Below are positions 18,401 to 24,840 of a stretch of DNA of 64,000 nt, one piece after another (the first letter of the stretch is position 1; each line of letters starts with the position of its first letter). Location of the stretch: the NCBI RefSeq assembly GCF_004340665.1, contig NZ_SLWO01000004.1, positions 372,001-436,000 on the forward strand, read 5' to 3'. This DNA is from Pedobacter psychrotolerans (GTDB taxonomy: Bacteria > Bacteroidota > Bacteroidia > Sphingobacteriales > Sphingobacteriaceae). Made by a program: the position numbers and the translations under genes. The notes below the pieces were generated by a model. That model ran no database searches and had not been told where the DNA came from. It saw only the letters and a list, made by a program, of their open reading frames with translations.

Positions 18401-18710
18401 GGTAGATTATTGGACGCCAACTAACCCAACGAATGATTATCCAGCACCAAATTATGCCAGTGCCAGCGGAGATCAATATGTGAGCGCTTTAAACTATCAG
18501 GATGCTTCCTTTATTAAAATCAGAAATATTTCTTTGGGCTATAATTTTACATCAGAGCTCGCTAAGAAATTAACCTTATCTCGATTAAGAATTTATGCAC
18601 AGGCCATTAACCCGGGTTTAATTTATTCAAAAGTGAAGTGGATTGATCCTGATTTAGGTGGTTCTACTTTTAACAGAGGATTTGTTTTCGGCATTAACGC
18701 TAGCTTCTAA
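15486..18710 (+). CDS. SusC-family TonB-dependent outer-membrane glycan importer
   Basis: A 1074-residue SusC/RagA protein. Residues 1-40 form a long signal with a positively charged leader (KKFLIMGISALSLLMAG, cleavage near AQA). A carboxypeptidase-regulatory domain follows (about 60-140, VKGKITDDKGETLVGV). The characteristic TonB-box/plug start EEIVVVGYNTVKKSDLTGAV is at about 143-162. The plug has GKAAGVDI, ILIRGVRSL, YVVDGIP, SIDILKDASATAIYGSRGANGV, and the beta-barrel ends in NASF. No STN domain is present, so it is not linked to an ECF-sigma/anti-sigma pair. With the SusD partner 10 bases downstream it forms the lid-and-barrel importer for oligosaccharides of this locus. Specificity for rhamnogalacturonan fragments is inferred from the neighbouring enzymes. 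Confidence 0.95.
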   Translation: MYFTLHSKPHHRQNASGGKKFLIMGISALSLLMAGTSAQAAFTFKNEPLIIKKGIRNFDETVKGKITDDKGETLVGVIVKVKNTTLVTTTDANGAFSITIPSGTTNPVLVISYVGYTTQEVPVNGRANITIQIKSAINDLEEIVVVGYNTVKKSDLTGAVVSVGAEEIRSRPVTNALQAIQGKAAGVDITSNERPGQLGSILIRGVRSLTASNSPLYVVDGIPLQAGGIEAINPNDIESIDILKDASATAIYGSRGANGVVLVTTKKGKAGRLTLDYVGTATIETLNDRMDMMNSGEYIEFRRDAYRRTAYLNSVNGTNTQPIYDYPVIATQAADREIFKQDPNMLTNLDKGWVNGVFDGSLVPTTDWGDLVTRTGVTQDHVLSVSGGTDKIKAYGSFGYLNQTGTQLGQDFERYSGKLSVEINPVKWFKMGANLTATYGLQNYGFQAASASGAGNIYAAARGMLPLAIPYDANGNRINLPGGDINIQNPVLEADYNINLRKTLRTLGSVFAEVNLLKGLKYRINFGPDFSNFYNGRYQDAKSVNRDAGVPGSINNYAQLNQSNRFAYTLDHLLYYDKTINKHNFGVTLLQSSSSFREESSSLTGSKISLPNSLWYGLNTGNITGLDAFDTNLRKSTLVSYMARANYSFNSKYLLTASARWDGASQLAAGNKWDFFPSAALAWRLEQEDFMKNIKWVDQLKLRLGVGSTGNSSVDIGSTLGLLQPLTYTYGSSAQTGYVSSDASLANPIPLPNKLLSWEKTLQYNLGLDFDILKGRISGSLDVYKSKTTDLILLKKIASVNGYTTSYDNIGSTKNKGLDLTLNTVNIKTKDFTWESTLNFSTSKDEIVKLDNGDMVIDRFFIGQRNGVAYDFVKEGIWQNTPEDLAEIAKYKLNGVTFSPGSIKVKDLNGDYKIDANNDRQILGHYNPSWTGGLTNTFGYKQFDLSIFIIARYNFLIQTGAEALQGRFAQRVVDYWTPTNPTNDYPAPNYASASGDQYVSALNYQDASFIKIRNISLGYNFTSELAKKLTLSRLRIYAQAINPGLIYSKVKWIDPDLGGSTFNRGFVFGINASF

Positions 18711-18720
18711 CCAAAATAAC

Positions 18721-20721
18721 ATGAAAAAGATTATAAATATACTATCAGGGATGGTCCTGTTAAGTGGGTTGATGATTCTACCAACATCCTGCAAAAAAAG
18801 CTTTTTAGATGAAGAGGTCATTAACTCACACAATACCTCAGACTTTCAAACTTCATTGGGTCTTGATGGCTTAGTGATTGGAATGTACCAGAGTTTAAAG
18901 TTTCATTTCAACTATACCTGGGCTTATACCACGACCAATTATGGCGTAGATGAATTTACGGTTGGCGGAGACCGGACAGAGCAAATGTTTAACTCTTACG
19001 ATGGAAACTTCAATTCACTTTCAGGTGATGTTGCTTCCGTTTGGGATAATATGTATGGCAGCATCAACTCTGCAAACATCGTCATTAAAAACGTGCCCGT
19101 TTACTATGAAGGTGCAAACAAAAATACCCGCTTGGGCGAAGGCTATTTCATGCGGGCTTTTGATTATTTTAAACTGGTTAAGCAATTTGGAGCAGTTCCT
19201 CTAAAATTAGAACCTTCTGAAACCATTCAGGAGGAATTTACCAGAAGTCCTGCGAAAGATATTTATGCACAAATTATTCAGGATTTTACACAAGCTTATG
19301 AATTATTGCCGACCACAGTTACAGAAACCGGTAGAATTTCTAAAGGTGCGGCTGCACACTTTTTAGCAAAAGCATACCTTTTCCGTGCGAGTGAAATTAA
19401 CAATGACTGGAACAGTGATACCAAAACGGTTGACTTACAAAATGCCATCAAATATGCTGACCTGGTGATTAACAGTGGCAGTTATACACTTGCTACTAAT
19501 TACAGTGATTTATGGAATTTTACCACGGTTGATGGTCCAAATGAAACCAATAAGGAAGTGATACTTGCAGCTCAATTTTCAAATAACATCACTACTCAAG
19601 GCCGTTATGGGAATCAAATTCACCTATATTATCCATCCGTTTATCAAACACTTCCGGGCATGGTACGCGATCTTGCAGGAGGTCGTGAGTTTCAGCGTTT
19701 AAGATCTACTGATTATGCAGTTGATGTTTTTGACCGGGTAAATGATTCCAGGTTCTGGAAAAGTTTTAAAACGAGATATGTTTCCAATAACCCGGCAAGT
19801 GCACCAAAATGGACTGCTGCAACAGCACCAACACCAGCTCAGGTGGGTCAGGCTAAATTTGTTGGTGGCGAGGAAGCTGTTTTATATATTGTGAATAATG
19901 CCGGCGATACCAGATATACCCCTTTGATTGCTAATGCCACTAATCCACTGGCTACTGATCTTGGCCGCCGTAAACCAACCATGTTTGTCAGGTATTTTGC
20001 AGGCCAGCCACAGAGCTATCTAAATGCACATGGTAACTACGGGGTTAGCCAGTTTGTGGCACTATCTAAATTTATGGATGGATCAAGAAATTTAGTAGCT
20101 TCTCAATTTGGACAGCGAGATGGCATTATGGCTCGTTTAGCCGAAACCTATCTTATAGCTGCTGAAGCCTATGGAAGATTAGGCCAATATGCACAAGCCA
20201 TTCCATACTTAAATAAAGTAAGAGATCGGGCTGCTTATAAAGATGGTGAAAACAGGGAAAGTTATCTTGATGGAGGTATCTCATACAAAACAAATCCGGC
20301 AACCAATGCCACAGCGCTTTCATCCTATTCTGATAAAAATACCTATTTCGAATCCAATAATATTCCGGTTACTACAGCTAATACACTAACCGCTATGCAC
20401 TTAAACAGTGATGGAGATATCTTTAATTCCAACAGAGAATTTTTTGATAAAATCGGGGCAACCGCTCAAAGCGATAAATTTATTGCCTTTGTATTGAATG
20501 AAAGATCGAGAGAATTAATGGGTGAGCTACAGCGATGGGAAGATCTTGCCCGCACCAAAACTTTGGTGGCGCGTACGGCAGCATTTAACAGTGAAGCTAA
20601 ACCTATTGAAGGCAAGCATTATTTACGCCCAATTCCTCAGTCATTTTTAGATGTGATTAAAAACAACGGAAATGCTTTAAGCCCTGCTCAAAAACAGGCG
20701 ATGCAAAATCCAGGTTGGTAA
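18721..20721 (+). CDS. SusD/RagB-family glycan-binding lipoprotein
   Basis: A 666-residue surface lipoprotein (signal peptide with lipobox Cys24, ILPTSCKKSFLDEE). The KSFLDE start after the cysteine and the helical tetratricopeptide-like body (VWDNMYGSINSANIVI, EGYFMRAFDYFKLVKQFG) are typical of SusD. The C-terminal part has RLAETYLIAAEAYGRLGQ and NERSRELMGELQRWEDLART, the standard SusD C-terminal motifs. It is longer than the typical 500-550 residues, with an extended region around 330-430. The start is ATG 18721. A longer in-frame reading from 18658 overlaps SusC and has no signal peptide. It forms the lid of the SusC barrel. A strong terminator follows. Confidence 0.95.
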   Translation: MKKIINILSGMVLLSGLMILPTSCKKSFLDEEVINSHNTSDFQTSLGLDGLVIGMYQSLKFHFNYTWAYTTTNYGVDEFTVGGDRTEQMFNSYDGNFNSLSGDVASVWDNMYGSINSANIVIKNVPVYYEGANKNTRLGEGYFMRAFDYFKLVKQFGAVPLKLEPSETIQEEFTRSPAKDIYAQIIQDFTQAYELLPTTVTETGRISKGAAAHFLAKAYLFRASEINNDWNSDTKTVDLQNAIKYADLVINSGSYTLATNYSDLWNFTTVDGPNETNKEVILAAQFSNNITTQGRYGNQIHLYYPSVYQTLPGMVRDLAGGREFQRLRSTDYAVDVFDRVNDSRFWKSFKTRYVSNNPASAPKWTAATAPTPAQVGQAKFVGGEEAVLYIVNNAGDTRYTPLIANATNPLATDLGRRKPTMFVRYFAGQPQSYLNAHGNYGVSQFVALSKFMDGSRNLVASQFGQRDGIMARLAETYLIAAEAYGRLGQYAQAIPYLNKVRDRAAYKDGENRESYLDGGISYKTNPATNATALSSYSDKNTYFESNNIPVTTANTLTAMHLNSDGDIFNSNREFFDKIGATAQSDKFIAFVLNERSRELMGELQRWEDLARTKTLVARTAAFNSEAKPIEGKHYLRPIPQSFLDVIKNNGNALSPAQKQAMQNPGW

Positions 20722-20744
20722 TCCAATACATTTTATATTGACTT

Positions 20745-20779
20745 AAGCGCAATCGGCAATCTGCTGATTGCGCTTTTTA
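20745..20779 (+). terminator. rho-independent terminator of the SusC/SusD unit
   Basis: A 10-bp stem, AAGCGCAATC at 20745-20754 and GATTGCGCTT at 20766-20775, closes an 11-base loop and is followed by TTTAT. It lies 24 bases after the SusD stop and separates the importer from the GH39 gene. Confidence 0.8.
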
Positions 20780-20978
20780 TTTAAAAATTTATCCATTTGT
20801 AACAGATCAATGGCACGTCTTACAGGATGGAACAGGACAGTACAGCCATTAAAAAATGGTAAAATCGTATTCGTTTTTAACCAAATATTATTGATTACAA
20901 TCAGATTTTGCATGTTAGTCAGCATAGATTGATTACTTATCTGACCATTACATTAACGCAAATCCTTTCACTTATCCC

Positions 20979-22649
20979 ATGATGAAAAATCAGCTCGTAT
21001 TCTTTCTTTTAATTTTAGGATTCTTTGAATCGGTAAATGTTAGCCAGGCCCAAACCCGTGCTGACATCAAAATTAACTTCGATAAAAATGTTGCAGAAAT
21101 GAAACCTGTATGGGCTTGGTTTGGATACGATGAGCCTAACTTCACGTATATGAAGGATGGCCAGAAACTGCTGACGGATATTTCAAAGTTAAGTCCTGTT
21201 CCTGTTTACGTTCGTGCCCATAATTTATTAACTTCTGGTGATGGCACACCCGCTTTGAAATGGGGTTCTTCAAATGCATATACGGAAGATAAAAATGGGA
21301 ATCCGGTTTACAACTGGACGATTACAGACCGCATTTTTGATACCTATGTTAAACGAGGCATGAAACCGCTGGCTCAAATTGGCTTTATGCCTGAAGCTTT
21401 ATCTACAAAACCTATCCCCTACCAGCATCAATGGAAACCTGGAATGCGTTATGAGGAAATCATGACCGGATGGTCTTATCCACCTAAAGATTACCAGAAA
21501 TGGGGCAACCTGGTGTATGAATGGGTGAAGCATTGTGTACAAAGATATGGACAAAAAGAAGTAGAAAGCTGGTATTGGGAAGTTTGGAATGAACCTGATG
21601 GTGTTTACTGGAAAAGTACCCAGGACGATTTTTTTAAATTATATGATTATGCTGCTGATGGTTTAAAAAGGGCATTACCAACCGCAAAAATTGGTGGCGC
21701 GAATGTTACGGGTGGCGGTAGTAAATATCTTGATGCTTTTATCAGCCATTGCCTAACCGGAACCAATTATGTAACAGGCAAAACAGGTTCACCACTAGAT
21801 GCGGTTTTGTTCCATGCCAAAGGCTCACCTAAATTCGTGGATGGTACTGTGGTGATGAATATTCGTGCCGAACTTCAAAATGTAGCAGCCAACTATAAAG
21901 TAATTAGCAAATACCCACAGTTAAAAAATATTCCGGTCATTATTGGGGAATTTGATCCAGAAGGTTGTGCAGCCTGTGGCATGTCTACGAACCCGGAAAA
22001 TGCATACCGAAATGGCACCATGTACTCCAGTTATACCGCAGCATCATTTGCCAGATTGTATGAATTAACTGATCAGTATAAGATTAACCTTTTGGGTGCC
22101 GTTAGCTGGTCTTTTGAGTTTGAGAACCAACCTTGGTTTGCCGGCTTTAGAGATCTCGCTACGAATGGCATCAACAAACCTGTTTTAAATGTATTCAAAA
22201 TGTTCGGCATGATGAAAGGAAACCGTGTTGAGGTGCAAAGCAATCAGATGTATCCCCTTAAAACTGTACTGGATTCGAGTATTAGAAAATCTGCTCCTGA
22301 TGTTGGTGTGCTAGCTTCAAGAGATCAGAAATCAGCTACTGTTTTAATCTGGAATTATCACGATGTGGATAAAAAGGGAGTCAAAGATACCGTATCCATC
22401 TCTTTAAACGGCCTTGGCAAAAAGACTGTAGAAATTACGCATTACCGCATTGATGATGAACATAGTAATGCGTATGAAACATGGAAAAATATGGGCTCAC
22501 CGCAACAACCAACAGCAGCACAAATTGCTATGCTAGAAAAATCCAGCCAGTTAAAAACCATTGGAAAAGCTATAAAATATGATACCAGCGCTGGTCCGTT
22601 TGTTTTTGAATTACCCAGACAAGGTGTTTCCTTGTTGAGTGTAAGATAA
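20979..22649 (+). CDS. GH39-type glycoside hydrolase
   Basis: A 556-residue exported protein (signal peptide to about residue 25, VSQAQ). The TIM-barrel has the clan GH-A acid/base motif EVWNEPDG with E205, and the predicted nucleophile E324 in PVIIGEFDPEG. Both fit GH39, whose members act on beta-xylosides, alpha-L-arabinosides and related linkages. The exact activity cannot be assigned. A C-terminal beta-sandwich (about 440-556) follows the barrel. In this context it most likely removes a pectic side-chain sugar in the periplasm. It is transcribed separately from SusC/SusD. The last 31 codons are duplicated at 23208-23303, next to copies of the same downstream repeats. Confidence 0.85.
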   Translation: MMKNQLVFFLLILGFFESVNVSQAQTRADIKINFDKNVAEMKPVWAWFGYDEPNFTYMKDGQKLLTDISKLSPVPVYVRAHNLLTSGDGTPALKWGSSNAYTEDKNGNPVYNWTITDRIFDTYVKRGMKPLAQIGFMPEALSTKPIPYQHQWKPGMRYEEIMTGWSYPPKDYQKWGNLVYEWVKHCVQRYGQKEVESWYWEVWNEPDGVYWKSTQDDFFKLYDYAADGLKRALPTAKIGGANVTGGGSKYLDAFISHCLTGTNYVTGKTGSPLDAVLFHAKGSPKFVDGTVVMNIRAELQNVAANYKVISKYPQLKNIPVIIGEFDPEGCAACGMSTNPENAYRNGTMYSSYTAASFARLYELTDQYKINLLGAVSWSFEFENQPWFAGFRDLATNGINKPVLNVFKMFGMMKGNRVEVQSNQMYPLKTVLDSSIRKSAPDVGVLASRDQKSATVLIWNYHDVDKKGVKDTVSISLNGLGKKTVEITHYRIDDEHSNAYETWKNMGSPQQPTAAQIAMLEKSSQLKTIGKAIKYDTSAGPFVFELPRQGVSLLSVR

Positions 22650-22651
22650 TT

Positions 22652-22702
22652 TGACTTACGAAGTTTCGGTGGGATTTGCGATGGGGAACTTCGTAAGTCT
22701 TA
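22652..22702. repeat. long hairpin repeat (D family), copy 1
   Basis: Inverted arms, GACTTACGAAGTTTC and its near-complement ending AACTTCGTAAGTC, enclose a G-rich loop. It lies right after the GH39 stop and could act as a terminator or mRNA 3'-end stabiliser. Related copies are at 22919-22970, 23307-23357 and 49183-49230. Confidence 0.7.
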
Positions 22703-22722
22703 TTATGTATCAATCACATTTA

Positions 22723-22835
22723 ATCTAATGGTTGGTGTCTCACCAACCAGTTTAAGCTTTATCAGGTTAATGTGTTAATCCTATTGAATTTGTATGCATG
22801 ATTTTTTCGGTCGGTGAGACACCAACCGATAGATG
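22723..22835 (+). repeat. paired-hairpin repeat, copy R2
   Basis: The left hairpin GGTTGGTGTCTCACCAACC is at 22730-22748 and the right hairpin (GGTCGGTGAGACACCAACC) is at 22809-22827, followed by CGATAGATG. It is nearly identical to copy R4 at 23382-23487. Confidence 0.85.
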
Positions 22836-22866
22836 AGTCTTATATGTTTTATAAATTGCCTTTAAA

Positions 22867-22970
22867 CTGGCGAAGTCTTGCTCCGCTCTGCCCTTTGAGA
22901 CTTCGCAAGTTAACTATTCGACTTACGAAGTTTCGGTGGGATTTGCATTAGGAAACTTCGTAAGTCTTAA
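22867..22970. repeat. hairpin repeats downstream of GH39
   Basis: Two adjacent inverted repeats are present. The first is a GGCGAAGTCTTGC...GAGACTTCGCAAG hairpin at 22868-22912, the minus-strand form of repeats at 35.9 and 49 kb. The second is another D-family hairpin at 22919-22970. Confidence 0.65.
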
Positions 22971-22990
22971 GTTGAATCTTAATCTAATGC

Positions 22991-23158
22991 TTGGTGTATC
23001 ACCTCAGTTGTTAGGAAGATTATATAGTAGTTTAAATTATACAGCTATGAGGTAAACTCCACTCCTAATTTAGGAGGGGCAGGGGGTGGTTAACCATTCA
23101 ATAGCAGTTTTCAATTGACAAATCATAATATTCCGAACACTTATGGTACCTCACCAAC
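22991..23158 (+). mobile_element. MITE-like element copy M1, inserted in a hairpin repeat
   Basis: This approximately 165-base element has imperfect terminal inverted repeats (starting TTGGTG and ending CACCAA), the internal block GCTATGAGG, a CTCCTAATTTAGGAG palindrome and AGGGGGTGGTTAACCA. It has no coding capacity. Copies with the same internal order are at 56875-57041 and, truncated and inverted, at 28845-28950. Its ends fall inside the first hairpin of paired-hairpin copy R3 (TTGGTG on one side, TCACCAACCTGTTTAAG on the other). Confidence 0.6.
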
Positions 23159-23206
23159 CTGTTTAAGTTTTAATTTTTTCGGTCGGTGAGACACCAACCG
23201 ATAGAT
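23145..23206 (+). repeat. paired-hairpin repeat, copy R3 (interrupted)
   Basis: Only the right half is complete: the GGTCGGTGAGACACCAACC hairpin at 23181-23199 plus CGATAGATG. The left hairpin is split by the M1 element. The internal spacer is also shortened. Confidence 0.6.
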
Positions 23207-23303
23207 GAAAACCATTGGAAAAGCTGTAAAATATGATACCAGCGCTGGCCCATTCGTTTTTGAATTACCCAGACAAGGCGTTTCCTTGTTGAGTGTAAGA
23301 TAA
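23205..23303 (+). pseudogene. duplicated 3' end of a GH39 gene
   Basis: Bases 23208-23303 encode the same last 31 residues as the GH39 gene (KTIGKA to LLSVR then stop). There are five base differences, four of them synonymous and one conservative (Ile to Val). The similarity continues through the D hairpin, the paired-hairpin repeat and the following hairpin up to about 23567, matching 22555-22917. The fragment starts abruptly at the end of repeat R3. The synonymous bias suggests that it diverged as part of a functional paralog before truncation. Confidence 0.8.
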
Positions 23304-23306
23304 TTC

Positions 23307-23357
23307 GACTTACGAAGTTTTGGTGGGATTTGCGATGGGGAACTTCGTAAGTCTTAT
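23307..23357. repeat. long hairpin repeat (D family), copy 3
   Basis: A D-family hairpin that forms part of the duplicated block. It is nearly identical to the copy at 22652-22702. Confidence 0.65.
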
Positions 23358-23381
23358 TATGTATCAATCATTTAATCTAAT

Positions 23382-23487
23382 GGTTGGTGTCTCACCAACC
23401 AGTTTAAGCTTTATCAGGTTAATGTGTTAATCCTATTGAATTTGTATGCATGATTTTTTCGGTCGGTGAGACACCAACCGATAGATG
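23382..23487 (+). repeat. paired-hairpin repeat, copy R4
   Basis: The left hairpin is at 23382-23400 and the right hairpin at 23461-23479, followed by CGATAGATG. It is nearly identical to R2 and belongs to the same duplicated block. A GGCGAAGTC...GACTTCGTAAG hairpin follows up to the GH28 stop. Confidence 0.85.
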
Positions 23488-23563
23488 AGTCTTATCATGT
23501 GTTATAAATTGCATTTAAGCTGGCGAAGTCTTGCTGCGCTCCTGGCCTTTGAGACTTCGTAAG

Positions 23564-24814
23564 TTAATGAACTATCGGCTTTCCATTCACCACCACATTT
23601 TCAAATTTTACATCCTCATACTTATTCTTAAGCACCGGATTTGGAGTCGTGACTTCTACATTTTTGAAACTAAAATCAGCTACCTGATCCAGCGGATTTC
23701 CCTGCATTTCTCCAAATTTTGAACTTTTAACTTTGATATTGGAGAGCTTAATATTTTTAATGATGCCGAACGGTTTTGCCTCACTTCCACCTAAATCAAA
23801 AAACTGACTCCAGGGGTTTAAATCAATCACTGCCCCACAAGTTCCTGAGATGTTATCGATGGTGATATTTTCAAATAACTGGAAAGTATCTCCACGCATT
23901 TTAAATTTTAAAATCGGGCAATTATTTTCTACGACGCAATTTTTCATCGTAATATTTTTTGCATGTATACATTCGCTTCCAATGGTCAGCGTAGCATGTG
24001 ATGGGCCAAAAGTACAGTTCTCAATCAAAACATCTTCGACAATTCCGTTTTCAGGTAATTGATGTGCGGTAGTTCCTTTTCCACCCTTAATTACAATGGC
24101 ATCATCATTAACTGAAATGTAGCAATTTCTAATCCTGACATCCTTGCAAACATCAAGATCTATTCCATCAGAACTGGGTGCAGGAACAGGCTTAAAAGGC
24201 GATTGAATATTGGTGTCTTCCACCAACACATCATTACATTGATACAAGTGGGTTGTCCAGAAACCAGAATTACGCAGTTTTACCTGCTGGATTTTAACAT
24301 GATCACTCTTCCAGATAAAAATTAAACGTGGGCGACTGACTTCAAGATTGGTTGACTTTTTACCCATTTTCTTCATTTCCTCTCGATGAGCCCAGAAAGT
24401 TTTCCAAAACCTCAAACCATTTCCATTGATGGTACCCGGTCCTTTAATGCTGAATCCATCTACACCATAAGCATTGATTAAAGCCGCAAAATAACGGAGA
24501 CTTTGCCCTTCCATTCGGGAAGGAATAAATGGATAATCCTTAATCTCATCCGAACCTTTCAATACCGCCCCTTCTTGCAATACCAAGCTGGTTTTTTTCT
24601 TAAAAAACAATGCTCCTGTTAAATAAGTTCCTTTTGGAATGACAATTACACCACCGCCTTTAGCAAAAGCCTTATCAATCACTTTTTGAATTGCTTTCGT
24701 CTGAATGATCGTGCTATCTGTCCTCGCGCCATATCGAATAATATCATATTCCTGTGCCTTTACGGGATGTAAAAACGCTATAAGTAAGGTAAAAATGTAC
24801 AATGATTTCATCAT
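23564..24814 (-). CDS. GH28 polygalacturonase-family glycoside hydrolase
   Basis: A 416-residue exported enzyme (signal peptide LYIFTLLIAFLHPVKAQ). It has the parallel beta-helix repeats of GH28 and the catalytic region SSDGIDLDVC, NDDAIVIKGG and SHATLTIGSE, supplying the conserved aspartates and histidine. The downstream KFKMRGD stands where the RIK motif lies in fungal enzymes. This form fits Bacteroidota exo-acting or rhamnogalacturonan-type GH28s that release galacturonate from oligosaccharide ends. The start is ATG 24814. A TTG 24 bases upstream would put polar residues before the signal. It is the last gene of a unit with GH106 (26-base gap) and rhaM upstream. Confidence 0.9.
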   Translation of the reverse strand: MMKSLYIFTLLIAFLHPVKAQEYDIIRYGARTDSTIIQTKAIQKVIDKAFAKGGGVIVIPKGTYLTGALFFKKKTSLVLQEGAVLKGSDEIKDYPFIPSRMEGQSLRYFAALINAYGVDGFSIKGPGTINGNGLRFWKTFWAHREEMKKMGKKSTNLEVSRPRLIFIWKSDHVKIQQVKLRNSGFWTTHLYQCNDVLVEDTNIQSPFKPVPAPSSDGIDLDVCKDVRIRNCYISVNDDAIVIKGGKGTTAHQLPENGIVEDVLIENCTFGPSHATLTIGSECIHAKNITMKNCVVENNCPILKFKMRGDTFQLFENITIDNISGTCGAVIDLNPWSQFFDLGGSEAKPFGIIKNIKLSNIKVKSSKFGEMQGNPLDQVADFSFKNVEVTTPNPVLKNKYEDVKFENVVVNGKPIVH

Positions 24815-24840
24815 ATTTTTAAAGGATAATCTGCTCAATT

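Noticed and set aside
20743..20925. A 60-codon minus-strand frame after SusD
   Set aside because: It contains the SusC/SusD terminator hairpin and has no start context or homology by eye.
23170..23367. A 65-codon minus-strand frame
   Set aside because: It is antisense to the duplicated GH39 fragment and repeats.
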